Assembly: GCF_001012815.1 (NCBI RefSeq) | Contig: NZ_JYJP01000127.1 | Location: 1 to 64,000, forward strand | Length of the DNA: 64,000 bases | Direction: 5' to 3' | DNA from: Vibrio mexicanus | GTDB taxonomy: Bacteria > Pseudomonadota > Gammaproteobacteria > Enterobacterales > Vibrionaceae | Shown here: positions 36,514-45,733 of the stretch, one piece after another | Layout: the number at the start of each line of letters is the position of its first letter | Position numbering within the stretch: the first letter of the stretch is position 1 | Notes under the pieces: generated by a model | What the model was told of the DNA's origin: nothing | The model's database searches: none | What the model saw: the letters and a program-made list of their open reading frames with translations, nothing else | Position numbers and translations under genes: made by a program

Positions 36514-38205
36514 ATGCACAAAATGACTTCAATCGCGCTTGCGATCTCCTTGTCTGCCGTTTCTACTTTCGCGTTAGCAGACGCGTCTCAACCAAAACTT
36601 GTACTTCAGGTCACGGTCGATGCCCTCAGAGGTGATCTTCCTGAACGTTTCAGAACAAACATGGGTGAAGGCGGTTTTACTTATTTACTTGATGAGGGAA
36701 TCCATTACACCAACGCTCACTACCAGCATGCCAACACAGAGACGATTGTTGGCCACGTTGCTCTTGCGACCGGAGCGCCACCGGCTGTGAACGGCATGGT
36801 GGGGAACGTATGGTACGACAGGGGGTTAGGGCGTTCTGTGTACAACATCGAAGATGGCGACTTTTCCCTTCTAACATCAGGAGCGGGGGTCGACCAATCG
36901 GTTGAAATCGATGATACACAAAAAGCGGCGCAAGGCGATGGCCGTTCGCCACTTAACATCCATACTTCCACAATCAGTGATGAAGTGGTTAAAGCCTCAA
37001 ATGGTAAAGCGCGAGCTTACTCTGTTTCGTTTAAGGATCGCGGGGCAGTATCGTTGGCCGGCGAGTTAGGAAAAGCATTTTGGTTTTCTAAAGCCACCGG
37101 TGGATTTGTTACCAGCGATTACTATTTTCAGGATTATCCAAACTGGGTGATGGACTGGAATGATAAGGGTTTTTTAGAACAATATAGTAATCAGCGTTGG
37201 GAACTCATGCTTGATCGAGAAAAGTACCTATTTGCTGAAGAGGGGGATGTGAGCTTTAAGACCGAATTGGCTACTTTCAAACGATCCTTTCCTTACCCAT
37301 ATGGGCCATCAAGTTTTAAGTACTTTACCACAATGCTGAGTTTGAGCCCTGCTGGTGACGAAATCGTTGCTGATTTTGCCAAAGATCTGATCGCTCAGGA
37401 AAAGCTTGGTCAGAATGACTACACCGATTACCTCGCCGTAAGCTTTTCGGCAACCGATTACGTTATTCATACTAGTGGGCCATCGAGCATTGAAGCGGAA
37501 GATAACTTGTTGAGACTTGACAGAACGCTTGCCGATTTATTCGAGTATGTTGATGAGAAAGTTGGGTTGGAAAACACGTTAATTGTTTTGTCTTCAGATC
37601 ATGGTGCGCCCGATGCGCCGGGCTTCATTACCAATCATGGCGGTTCTAAGGCTGGCTATTTTGGATTGGCAGCGCTTGAGGAATCTGGCTTGTTTGAACG
37701 CACGCAAGAAGAGTTTGGTGTTGGCAAGGAGGTCTTACTGGCTTATTCCGATCCGTATTTATACCTTAATCATGAGGTCCTCAAAAACAACAAGCTGAAC
37801 CTTGCGGAAGTGCAGTCTTTTATAGCCAAAGAGGTTGTTAAGATTGTAGGGGTTGATCAGGCATTCACCTCTCATGATATTGAATCTGGAACCTTAATGG
37901 ACACACGTATCGCGAGATTGGTATCGAACAATCACTTTCCTTCACGATCTGGTGACATCTATCTGGTTTATAATCCAAATGTGTATATTAACGACTTCGA
38001 TAGCTTAAGAGTGGCATCGGTTCATGGCTCTCCTTGGCGTTACGATACTCACGTACCAGTGATTTTTGCAGGCCTTAATATTGAAGGTGCAAAGATCCAC
38101 GATAAAGTGACGCCTTACGATATTGCACCAACCATCTCCGCAGTACTGGGCATTCTGCCTCCATCTGGTTCAACGGGCTCGGTTTTGACCGAAGTTTTGG
38201 ATTAA
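36514..38205 (+). CDS. Secreted alkaline phosphatase-superfamily phosphodiesterase/nucleotide pyrophosphatase
   Basis: A 563-residue precursor with signal peptide MHKMTSIALAISLSAVSTFALA. The metal site begins at Asp36 in VTVDALRGDL, the nucleophile is probably Thr77 in HANTETIVGHVALATGAPP (T-x-x-G-H), and further Zn ligands are in SATDYVIH and SSDHGAPDAPGF, followed by THVPVIFAG. This is the pattern of NPP/PafA-type Zn enzymes that hydrolyse phosphate mono- or diesters in the periplasm. The nucleophile region is N-terminal, as in PafA. The substrate is unknown. It is divergent from the LysR gene. Confidence 0.87.
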   Translation: MHKMTSIALAISLSAVSTFALADASQPKLVLQVTVDALRGDLPERFRTNMGEGGFTYLLDEGIHYTNAHYQHANTETIVGHVALATGAPPAVNGMVGNVWYDRGLGRSVYNIEDGDFSLLTSGAGVDQSVEIDDTQKAAQGDGRSPLNIHTSTISDEVVKASNGKARAYSVSFKDRGAVSLAGELGKAFWFSKATGGFVTSDYYFQDYPNWVMDWNDKGFLEQYSNQRWELMLDREKYLFAEEGDVSFKTELATFKRSFPYPYGPSSFKYFTTMLSLSPAGDEIVADFAKDLIAQEKLGQNDYTDYLAVSFSATDYVIHTSGPSSIEAEDNLLRLDRTLADLFEYVDEKVGLENTLIVLSSDHGAPDAPGFITNHGGSKAGYFGLAALEESGLFERTQEEFGVGKEVLLAYSDPYLYLNHEVLKNNKLNLAEVQSFIAKEVVKIVGVDQAFTSHDIESGTLMDTRIARLVSNNHFPSRSGDIYLVYNPNVYINDFDSLRVASVHGSPWRYDTHVPVIFAGLNIEGAKIHDKVTPYDIAPTISAVLGILPPSGSTGSVLTEVLD

Positions 38206-38229
38206 AATCGTTTTATCGCAATGCAAAAT

Positions 38230-38260
38230 GATAAGGCTCTCGATTTGGGAGCCTTTTATT
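38230..38260 (+). terminator. Rho-independent terminator of the phosphodiesterase
   Basis: AAGGCTCTCGATTTGGGAGCCTTTTATTT: an eight-pair stem with a short T-rich tail. Confidence 0.75.
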
Positions 38261-38271
38261 TGGCCCAGTCT

Positions 38272-38679
38272 TCACATAGCACTCAGCAAGGGAAAGTGTT
38301 TGCGTTCTTGATAGGTGAGAGCAAGCGTCAAACAGTGCTCAATCGCCGAATAGGGGAGAGGTTGGTCTAAAGAAAGTACAATGGCTCTGTTGCCTTGAAA
38401 TTGAAGCTCGTCGGCATAAAGTTCGCGAAAGGTGTCGACCAGCTTAGTTTGGCAGTGGAAGAACAAATAGCAATGATTGGGCGTTTTCAGTTTCCAATCC
38501 ATCCTGATAGGGCTGCCACTTGGGACAGTTAGGCTAGGCTCTTGCCATTTCAAGCTTTCTTCAACTTTTCCAAGCTCAAGGTCGCCTGCGACTCTGTGAA
38601 TCATTGTCCTCAGTTCGTTGAGATATTTCTTCGCGTTACTTGGGTAGTGAGAGATTTGATTATCAATTGGAGAGCTCAT
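38272..38679 (-). CDS. DUF1801 domain protein
   Basis: A 135-residue protein with the DUF1801 layout: a helical N-terminus (YLNELRTMIHRVAGDL), then KVEESLKWQEPSLTV and RMDWKLKTPNHCYLFFHC, and the end EHCLTLALTYQERKHF. The family fold resembles YdhG; the biochemical role is unknown. First of several small accessory genes on this strand. Confidence 0.8.
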   Translation of the reverse strand: MSSPIDNQISHYPSNAKKYLNELRTMIHRVAGDLELGKVEESLKWQEPSLTVPSGSPIRMDWKLKTPNHCYLFFHCQTKLVDTFRELYADELQFQGNRAIVLSLDQPLPYSAIEHCLTLALTYQERKHFPLLSAM

Positions 38680-38782
38680 GTTTTCCTTACTAGCTGTCGG
38701 TTTCGATTAATAGCCTAGCACTCAGACGTGAGGCTAGGCGTTGGCAATTATGGCTCAACTTATGCACGGCTTAGCCCGGGAC

Positions 38783-39160
38783 TTAACTCATGGAATGAAG
38801 CCCAATCATGTTGCCTTCTGTATCCGTGACCATAGAAATAAAGCCGTGAGGGCCAATCGAGAATTTACTGTGGACGACTTTTCCGTCAGCACCTGCCACT
38901 CGACTTTCCTCTTGTGCGCAGTCTTGGCACGAGAAATAGACTAGGGTGCTGTTTGCTCCGGCGGATACGCCATCCATTTTAGCCAACGCGCCAGATGCGC
39001 CATACTCTTCCATGGACGACGGAAATGCCCACATTTCCACGCCATTTTTTGCCTCATCATTAATTTTATCTAATGTGACTTCGAATACCGCTTCATAGAA
39101 GGCTTTTGCGCGCTCTATATCGTCGATATATATTTCAAACCAACCCACCGGATTCATCAT
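38783..39160 (-). CDS. VOC/glyoxalase-superfamily protein
   Basis: A 125-residue single VOC module: WFEIYIDDIERAKAFYEAVF at the start and GFISMVTDTEGNMIGLHSM at the end, with the GHG-type metal-site positions weakly conserved. Possible lactoylglutathione lyase, dioxygenase or resistance protein; not decidable. The stop codon lies 104 bases before the DUF1801 start. Confidence 0.85.
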   Translation of the reverse strand: MMNPVGWFEIYIDDIERAKAFYEAVFEVTLDKINDEAKNGVEMWAFPSSMEEYGASGALAKMDGVSAGANSTLVYFSCQDCAQEESRVAGADGKVVHSKFSIGPHGFISMVTDTEGNMIGLHSMS

Positions 39161-39319
39161 GCTACTCCCTTAAATAACCGTAATGCATCAAGTTAAAGTT
39201 AGCGGATTTCGCCAAGTTCGCGACTCCTATGAAGCGCAATCTCATCGTTAATACACCGGCTCGTTCGAGAATTAAGAATTCAAGCCAATGTTTATTTAGA
39301 CCAAGTTATTGAGACAACA

Positions 39320-39847
39320 TTACTTAGACAATAAGGTTTGGGCGTCATGCCACACGTACAGTAGGTCGTTGACATGGTAATTTGCTCCTGGCGGTTGCCA
39401 TAGGTTTGTCTCTTGGTGGTGTGCCCCTAAAGCCAAATAGAACTTACGCGCCTTAAAGTTATCTTCTAGTACTTCAAGAAAGAGCCCCTTATGCTCGCTT
39501 GTGTCACGCGCCCACTGGGCGGCAGATTGCATGAGCAGTTTACCGACTCCCTTACCTTGTGCCGCGTTGGTTACATGCAGGTTATCGATGAAACAGCCCC
39601 ATTGCTCACTTTCATTACTATAAAGGCAGATGAAACCTACTATTTGGTCATCTTGAGACGCAACAATAACGTGCTGGTTGGGCTTGGGATAGTGAATACG
39701 GCGCTGCCATTCAATCAAGCGATCTTGATCCACAAGTCCCTCTAGAAATTCATCAGGAAAAATGCCCCGATAGGAGTCTCGCCAGCTTTGTGCGTGTACG
39801 GCCGCAATCAAGGGGATGTCATGTTCAGTAGCGACGCGAAGTTCCAT
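39320..39847 (-). CDS. GNAT-family N-acetyltransferase
   Basis: A 175-residue acetyltransferase with the acetyl-CoA loop NAAQGKGVGKLLMQSAAQWA (Q/R-x-x-G-x-G/A) and the following GLFLEVLEDNFKARKFYLALGA. The first residues MELRVATEHDIPLIAAVHAQSWRDSYRGIFP resemble the RimI/YhfO-like subgroup. The substrate is unknown. Confidence 0.88.
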   Translation of the reverse strand: MELRVATEHDIPLIAAVHAQSWRDSYRGIFPDEFLEGLVDQDRLIEWQRRIHYPKPNQHVIVASQDDQIVGFICLYSNESEQWGCFIDNLHVTNAAQGKGVGKLLMQSAAQWARDTSEHKGLFLEVLEDNFKARKFYLALGAHHQETNLWQPPGANYHVNDLLYVWHDAQTLLSK

Positions 39848-40006
39848 CTTTAGATCCTATTTAAATCAAAATGTTTTACTAAACGATACGTGAATCAGTA
39901 TCAAAGTGACATAGGGCTAGTTACGATGATCTGAGAAATAGATCGAAAGGTCATTATCTATGTGCGTGTCTGAAGTTGGGTTCTATTTCTAATTTTTCTG
40001 AAGGAA

Positions 40007-40384
40007 CTAGTAAACCTCACTAATCCCCTTACGCCAGTCAGGTTGCCTGTCTTGGAATGCCCAAAACGTTTCCATATGCTGAATCAAACCTGACGAAAAT
40101 GTAAATACGCTGGTGGCATAGAAGCTGTCTTTGAAAGAAGGGCTTGAAGTATAGATGATACTGATGACTTTATCGGATGTTGTTTCCTCTAGGTGAAGAA
40201 CTTCGAAAGTCCAATCCTTGCCAAATAGTTCATTAACTTCAAGAAAGGTATCGAGCTGTTGATAGTGTTCTCTGCTGGTCGGCCAAACGATTTTGATATC
40301 GTCCGAAAATAGCGTCTTTGTGCTGTCGTAATCGCCAAGGCTGAATTGTTGCCATAGCGTTTTAACGGTATCTAAATGAGTCAT
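40007..40384 (-). CDS. SnoaL-like/NTF2-fold protein
   Basis: A 125-residue protein starting MTHLDTVKTLWQQFSLGDYD, the opening of SnoaL_2-type proteins, with FSDDIKIVWP and the terminal METFWAFQDRQPDWRKG. GGAG five bases upstream supports the start at 40384. A longer frame to 40456 runs into the methyltransferase fragment and is not conserved. The NTF2 fold is used for both binding and catalysis; the role is unknown. Confidence 0.8.
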   Translation of the reverse strand: MTHLDTVKTLWQQFSLGDYDSTKTLFSDDIKIVWPTSREHYQQLDTFLEVNELFGKDWTFEVLHLEETTSDKVISIIYTSSPSFKDSFYATSVFTFSSGLIQHMETFWAFQDRQPDWRKGISEVY

Positions 40385-40424
40385 AGGGGCTCCAGTTATT
40401 ACTGATTCAGGATCGGTGAGGTTG

Positions 40425-40658
40425 TTAGATATTGGCTGTTGGTTGGGCTTGTTCAAGCATCAATTGACTTGGGTCGACGCTGGTTGTTTGGGCACAAAAT
40501 GGCACCAATGCTATGGTAGATACACCCGTGCCACACCCAATGTCTAAACCGTGTTTGAACGGCTCGGTTGGAAAAATGCTTTCGAGAATGGCTTTGTGTA
40601 CTGGCGGACGATAAGCGGCATAATGCTTAGAGATTTTGTTGTTGTATACATCACTCAT
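40425..40658 (-). pseudogene. SAM-dependent methyltransferase, N-terminal fragment
   Basis: 77 codons give YNNKISKHYAAYRPPVHKAI and HGLDIGCGTGVSTIALVPFC, the start and the SAM-binding motif I of class I methyltransferases (Methyltransf_11 type), then end at ANI-stop. Full-length relatives have about 240 residues. The remainder is absent from the following DNA, which codes for the SnoaL-like protein, so this is a truncation through deletion and not a frameshift. Confidence 0.75.
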
Positions 40659-40856
40659 AGGGTTACTTCATGCTCTTTGACTGTGTTAAATCAACGCAAA
40701 GAAAGTAACCTGAATTCCATAACCAATCTTAGATGCTGTTAGCAAAATCATGATGTTACCGTTTAAATTTACGGCGTAATAATTAAGTTGTGAGCCTGAC
40801 TTACTGGGTAGGAACCAGAATAGAGTTCAGCCTTGGAAGGCTGAACTCTAACGAAT

Positions 40857-41360
40857 CTAGCGTTGAGATCTTACGAACTTCTTCACTTTCTTTAGGGCCA
40901 TCTTTTGTTTTAGTGGCGAGAGATAGTCAATGAACAGATTACCCGATAGGTGGTCAATTTCGTGCTGCATGGCGATAGCAAGAAAATCGTCGCTCTTGAT
41001 GGTGATTGGGTTACCTTGGCGATCGAGTGCTGACACTTCGACGCTAGTGAAACGTTCTACGTCGGCGTAGTAATCCGGAACAGACAAACACCCCTCTTGG
41101 CCAAGCGCTTTGTTCGAGCCGCTGACGACTTTCGGGTTGATGAGCACCAAGGGATCATCTTGGTTTTCAGAAAGGTCAATCACGACGACGGCTTCTTGTC
41201 GACCCACCTGCGGTGCGGCAAGGCCAATTCCGTTGCTTGTTGAATAAAGGGTTTCCAACATGTCATCAATAAGTGTTTGTACTGATTGAACATCCTCAAC
41301 ATCGATTGACGTTCGTTTCAATCTTGGATCGGGTGCGGTAACGATATCTAATACTGCCAT
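40857..41360 (-). CDS. def: Peptide deformylase, probable second copy
   Basis: A 167-residue Fe/Zn deformylase removing the formyl group from N-terminal Met. All three motifs are present: GIGLAAPQVG, EGCLSVPDYYADVERF (Cys ligand) and QHEIDHLSGNLFIDYL (HExxH). The position among accessory genes, away from fmt, indicates a paralogue. Confidence 0.93.
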   Translation of the reverse strand: MAVLDIVTAPDPRLKRTSIDVEDVQSVQTLIDDMLETLYSTSNGIGLAAPQVGRQEAVVVIDLSENQDDPLVLINPKVVSGSNKALGQEGCLSVPDYYADVERFTSVEVSALDRQGNPITIKSDDFLAIAMQHEIDHLSGNLFIDYLSPLKQKMALKKVKKFVRSQR

Positions 41361-41497
41361 AGTGACCTTGTAGTTTTTAAATGTTTATCCCCAATTAGGA
41401 ATTAAAGTAATTATTCTATTGCGCTTAATACGCAGTGAATCATCTTTGGATCATTCCATTTGTGCTGCGTGGGGTAAGGTAACAAACAGAGTGTTGT

Positions 41498-41914
41498 TCA
41501 ACGGTTAGCCATTGGGTGGTCTGAATTGAGCTGGAGTAAATCCCACAAATTGCCGTAGAGATCTTTGAACACGGCTACTGTGCCATATTCTTGTTCTTGT
41601 GGCCCTCGGATGAACTCGATACCAATTGACTTCATTCGTCCGTAGTCACGCCAGAAGTCATCCGTGTTTAAGAACAAAAAGACGCGGCCACCTGCTTGGT
41701 TCCCAATGAAATCCTCTTGCTCTGGCTTAGACGCTTTAGCAAGGAGCAGGGCCACACCGTGTGAGTTCGGCGGAGCGACCACAACCCAACGTTTATTTTG
41801 CTCGGGTTGATAGGTGTCTTCCAAGAGCTCGAACTTGAGCTTGTTGACGTAAAAGTTGATTGCTTCGTCGTAGTCATTGACGACAAGCGCGATGTGAACG
41901 ATGTTTTGTTTCAT
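41498..41914 (-). CDS. VOC-family protein (glyoxalase-like)
   Basis: A 138-residue VOC protein starting KQNIVHIALVVNDYDEAINFYVNKLKFEL, with GRVFLFLNTDDFWRDYGRMK and a final DLYGNLWDLLQ containing the metal-site-like Leu instead of the usual Glu. The family includes dioxygenases and fosfomycin/bleomycin resistance proteins; role unknown. Confidence 0.88.
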   Translation of the reverse strand: MKQNIVHIALVVNDYDEAINFYVNKLKFELLEDTYQPEQNKRWVVVAPPNSHGVALLLAKASKPEQEDFIGNQAGGRVFLFLNTDDFWRDYGRMKSIGIEFIRGPQEQEYGTVAVFKDLYGNLWDLLQLNSDHPMANR

Positions 41915-41939
41915 AGAGATTCGCTAAGTTTTATTCTGG

Positions 41940-42407
41940 CTATTGGATGATTTCAGTGACGACTTCTGTTTTAACTGAGTTAGCAATAAAACAGTTTTCG
42001 TGAGAGAGGTGATGCAACTTTTCTAGCTGTTCAGTGGTGGGTTGTCGTTCTCCAGCAAAGACAATTTTAGGACGCAATGTTACTTTGGTGACGGAAGTTT
42101 TTCCTTCATCGTTCTCGCCCAATATACCAACCGCCTCGTCTTCATAGCTATCAATGACGTATTTACGCTTGGCCGCGATCGCAAGAAATACCAGCATGTG
42201 GCAACTCGAGAGCGCGGCAATGTAGGCCTCTTCGGGGTCTACGTTAGCTTCAACAGAGAGTGGGACTGGAACAACATGAGGAGAAGGAGACGCTGGAACG
42301 ATCGCGCCACCATCAAACTCCCATGTGTGCTCTCGGCTATATTGATTATCGCTAAAAGTTTCAGTGGGCTTACGTTTCCAACTGATTTTGGCGAAGTGTT
42401 CTGACAT
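41940..42407 (-). CDS. OsmC-family peroxiredoxin-like protein
   Basis: A 155-residue protein. The two OsmC catalytic cysteines are in ALSSCHMLVFLAIAAKRK and HLSHENCFIANSVKTEV. N-terminal WEFDGGAIVPASPSPHVVP matches the YhfA/OsmC-like subgroup. The family detoxifies organic hydroperoxides or handles thiol chemistry. Confidence 0.88.
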   Translation of the reverse strand: MSEHFAKISWKRKPTETFSDNQYSREHTWEFDGGAIVPASPSPHVVPVPLSVEANVDPEEAYIAALSSCHMLVFLAIAAKRKYVIDSYEDEAVGILGENDEGKTSVTKVTLRPKIVFAGERQPTTEQLEKLHHLSHENCFIANSVKTEVVTEIIQ

Positions 42408-42454
42408 CTATTTATCCTCAATTATTGTGCGCAGCCACTAGTATGGTTTGTGTG

Positions 42455-43299
42455 TCACGCTACGTTACGGTGTCGCTTTTTGACGCGCTTGGATCTGACG
42501 ATGGCGATTAGGTTGCCCGCAAGCATGACTAGTGCTCCAATGAACAGCGCGAAGTCGATATCCTCTCCATAGGCGATGGCTCCAACGATGCCAATAGCCG
42601 GCAATCGAAGAAAATCTAAGATTACGACCACACTGGCTTCGGCAGTTTGCATGGCTTTAGTGATACAAAAGTGCGCGGTAAGCGCAGTAACGCCAATAAT
42701 CAGTAGCCAGAACCATTGTGTCGAGCTTGGGGATACCCAACCGTTTAGGTTGAGCAGCAAGCTCATTGGCATTTGAATGCTGCACATATAGAAGAGTATG
42801 GTGAGGGGGCTTTCAGTACTCGCAAGAGCCTTGGTTGATGTATGTGAAATGGCGTAGCAAATCGCAGCTCCCAATACAATAAATGCGGAAGCATCAAATA
42901 TATCGGACGTCGCTTTAAGATAATCACAACGCCAATCAAGCCCAGAAAAATCGACAACAACTTTCTTTGACTGAGTGGCTCGCCCAGCCATAAGCACGCG
43001 ATGATGGCTGTCCATAATGGAACGGTAAATTCCAAAGCGAATACTTCCGCCAACGGTAAGGCGGCGATGCCGAGCAGCCAACCGTATTGCCCCATAAAGT
43101 GGAATAGGTTGCGAATACCATGCAGCTTTATTTTTTGAGACTGAATGTCGCTAAGCTTGCCGGTGGCGATAATAATCATGGTGACTGCTACGAATCCGAC
43201 AACACTTCGTATTAACATGACTTGAGAGCTGTTAATCTCTCCGCTCAGTTCTCGAGCGCCAATGGCCATCAAGCAAAAGGAAACGATAGTGCCTGACAT
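42455..43299 (-). pseudogene. EamA/DMT-family transporter, single-base frameshift
   Basis: Two halves of a ten-helix DMT transporter are in different frames. Restoring one A (T on the plus strand) in the run at 42914-42916 joins GLIGVVIILK to ATSDIFDASAFIVLGAAICYA, giving 281 residues with two EamA repeats and a basic C-terminus (VRSKRVKKRHRN). The substrate is unknown. The lesion in an A-run may be a sequencing error. Confidence 0.85.
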
Positions 43300-43387
43300 C
43301 CATAATACTGCGTTTAAAATACTGGCCTCCCAGTTCGGGCTCTACGCTGGCTGTTTAAAAAGGTTTTTACGTCGATCTAATCGACAA

Positions 43388-43710
43388 TCATGAGGATGCG
43401 CTCTTACTATACTTATAGTTGAACCAAAAATAGTACAGCCCGAGTATGGTTCCTATCGGAAAGATAAACAGCCAACCAAAGGAAAGTTTGAACAGAGCAG
43501 GGTAAGCCCAGTTTTTATTGTTTAAGAGGCCGTAACCGCTGTAAGCGGAAAGTACGAAAAGGGCACTGATAATGAGATTTAGAATTAGTGATGGAAGGAA
43601 GTCTGCATTCAACTGAGTGAGTGTTCGAAATAGTGAAAGTAGTGCTCCGAACCCATAGCAGCCCCAATGCCCATAAACGCCCAAGCGAGTACATTTCTGT
43701 TCCTGTTCAT
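43388..43710 (-). pseudogene. Small four-helix membrane protein, single-base frameshift
   Basis: The coding strand begins MNRNRNVLAWAFMGIGAAMG after AAGGA. Restoring one G in the run at 43652-43654 continues it as FGALLSLFRTLTQLNADFLP... to the stop at 43388, 107 residues in all with three or four hydrophobic segments (LILNLIISALFVLSAYSGYG, LFIFPIGTILGLYYFWF). No family recognised with certainty. A shorter frame starting at a TTG (43684) is a product of the lesion. Confidence 0.75.
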
Positions 43711-43867
43711 CTATTCATTCCTTGAATGTAGTCTTGTTATTTATTTATGTAACATAGCATGTTATAAGTTTTCATTTCTATAGCTGTGCGTAACCTTACT
43801 AGCAAGCATAAGAAAGCCAGTCCATAACGATGGACTGGTTAATCTCGGTGACAGCTATAACTATCAA

Positions 43868-44104
43868 TTATCGGTGATACTCAGGGGTTATGAACGACCC
43901 TAGCAACATATTGAGCTTTCTGAACAAGCCTTGATGTTCTGCTTTAAACAGTTTCTCCGCTTCTTCCGGGCTGTCAGCAGGGACAATTTCAGCTTGTTAA
44001 ATAAATCCATGTTCAACCAATTGAACCGCCTCCTCTTTGAATGTAGGAGAAGACAGGTCCAAGAATGTATAGTCTTCATCTTTGGCAATAAACTAACATT
44101 CCAT
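43868..44104 (-). pseudogene. Unknown 78-codon gene with two in-frame stops
   Basis: An uninterrupted phase from ATG 44104 (good AAGGAG upstream) to TAA 43868-43870 contains TAG at codon 4 and TAA at codon 36. The text between is protein-like: FIAKDEDYTFLDLSSPTFKE, EEAVQLVEHGFI, QAEIVPADSPEEAEKLFKAE and LFRKLNMLLGSFITPEYHR. Trp to TAG and Lys to TAA single changes would explain both stops. No family recognised. Unlike the other broken genes here, this is not a deletion in a homopolymer. Confidence 0.7.
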
Positions 44105-44246
44105 ATTCAACTCCTTGGTGTGTGAGTGTGTTTACCGCTATCGCTTATGCGAACCTGATTTAAAGTGTTTGGAGCGTGTTCTATGCTCGAAAATAAAATA
44201 CTAATCAGTTGTTAAAGCAGTAATGTAGAGTTGTCTGAATCAGTTA

Positions 44247-44632
44247 CTACGAAAGATTTTGCGCGAGACATCGGGCTTGTTCATCAAAAAGACTTTTGGC
44301 TTTCGCGTTGTTTGCCTTGGCGACAGATACCCATTGAAGGCCAGTCTCATCGATGTGTTTAAATTCAATTTGCAGTTCATACTTTCGGATCGTCAACAGC
44401 GCTGCTAGCATACCGACAATGAGTGAAAATGGCCCAGTGAGTTTACCGAACCCTGCAGGCATATAGCCCAAACAATGCTCGAAACGAGAAGGCCAATAAT
44501 GATTAATCTGACAAGATGATCTTTGATGGTATTGGTTTTAACACGCACTCGATTTATTTTAGCCAGTGGATATTCATCCTCCCTAAATGTTAAGGATTGA
44601 TTATCGATTCTAAAATCTTGCGGTGAAATCAT
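44247..44632 (-). pseudogene. DUF6232-like membrane protein, single-base frameshift
   Basis: MISPQDFRIDNQSLTFREDE, followed by PLAKINRVRVKTNTIKDHLV and a hydrophobic pair RLIIIGLLVSSIVW, breaks in the G-run at 44467-44469. Restoring one G continues with GYMPAGFGKLTGPFSLIVGM and KYELQIEFKHIDETGLQWVS to 44247, giving 128 residues. The 'resting value/Ser-x-Thr' opening and two central helices recall DUF6232; this is a tentative call. GGAG at 44640 supports the start at 44632. Confidence 0.7.
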
Positions 44633-44787
44633 ATTGCTCTCCAAGCCAAAAGGTAGACGTAGCCTAACGTTTTACTTGGCTGGTGGCGAACGACTGAATC
44701 TTATATGCGATCAGTTTCAACTATCAATGAAAACGGTACAACCTTCTATTTTCACGGACAAGAGTCGTTCCAAAGTAGTGATCAAAT

Positions 44788-45105
44788 CTATGCAGGGCGC
44801 AATGCCTCGATCGCGGAAGTAACATCGGGAAACTGGATTTTGGTGATACATATTTCGGCTTTAGAAAATTCGTGGGCTTGAATGAGTTCAGTGACTTGCT
44901 GCAATGACAGTTTGACACTTAACAATTGGTATTGAACCGAAGCAGATACGTTTACGACTTGATATTGATTGCCACAACTGTCAATTAATAAATCCTCTTC
45001 ACTCCAAATCAGAGCTTGAAGTTCCTTAATCAGTTCAAGCTCGGAAGATAGAAAGATAAGTTCATCATCGCCTTCAAGTTTGAACAGGCACGGCCATTGG
45101 ATCAT
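44788..45105 (-). CDS. DUF4144 protein
   Basis: A 105-residue acidic protein starting MIQWPCLFKLEGDDELIFLS, the hallmark of the Vibrio/Photobacterium DUF4144 family, ending KIQFPDVTSAIEALRP. No catalytic motif is visible and no function is known for the family. Confidence 0.78.
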   Translation of the reverse strand: MIQWPCLFKLEGDDELIFLSSELELIKELQALIWSEEDLLIDSCGNQYQVVNVSASVQYQLLSVKLSLQQVTELIQAHEFSKAEICITKIQFPDVTSAIEALRPA

Positions 45106-45194
45106 AGCGGTAATTAGCGTCAGTTAGCAGAAACATTGTTAGCTTATCTTATGGAGTTAAGCTCATCCTGTAAACTTATGCGCGCCTGAGCTAA

Positions 45195-45644
45195 CTAGTC
45201 ATCTAATAGCTGTGGCCAAAACTTGTCGGCATTAGCAATGTTTCCAGGGATGTCTTGCTGCCAAGTCGATTGAACAGATTTGCTGTAGTTAAGATAAAGT
45301 TTATCGTCATGGATGTACCATGCATTAGGGTCTATTTTTGCGGTATATCTTTTACTCACGGCCCAAGCGCAATATCCGCCGTATTGAGGTGCGTACTTGT
45401 TGGGGTTAGCCGCAAATAGCTCTAGATTTTCTTGCGAAGTAAAGTGCCAGTCTGCACCGTTCCATTCTAGTTTGTAATTATTGCTTCCTTTGGTCGGTTT
45501 GCTTTCAGTGAAATAGGCAACCGGATCATAGCCTCGAATAGCGTTACCAAAAAAGTCAGTGTACGTAGGCTCAATTGCGGCAGCGGATGACACCGACCCA
45601 AACCATAAAATCAAGGTTGCAAACAAACTGGTTAATTTCTTCAT
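45195..45644 (-). CDS. YHS-domain periplasmic protein
   Basis: A 149-residue precursor with signal peptide MKKLTSLFATLILWFGSVSSAAA. The mature protein has AIRGYDPVAYFTESKPTKGS and ADWHFTSQENLELFAANPNKYAPQYGGYC, the YHS-like pattern. YHS domains are thought to bind metal; the exact role in the periplasm is unknown. Neighbours do not help. Confidence 0.85.
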   Translation of the reverse strand: MKKLTSLFATLILWFGSVSSAAAIEPTYTDFFGNAIRGYDPVAYFTESKPTKGSNNYKLEWNGADWHFTSQENLELFAANPNKYAPQYGGYCAWAVSKRYTAKIDPNAWYIHDDKLYLNYSKSVQSTWQQDIPGNIANADKFWPQLLDD

Positions 45645-45733
45645 AGCACTCTCCCTATTCTTTTTATTAGACAGGTTTAGCTTGGTTAAAATTTCAAGGG
45701 TTTGTACAACATAAACGAGGTTATGCCAGCTCT

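Noticed and set aside
44634..44822. Plus-strand 62-codon frame between the DUF6232-like and DUF4144 genes
   Set aside because: No ribosome site, no recognised family, and it overlaps the end of DUF4144 on the other strand.
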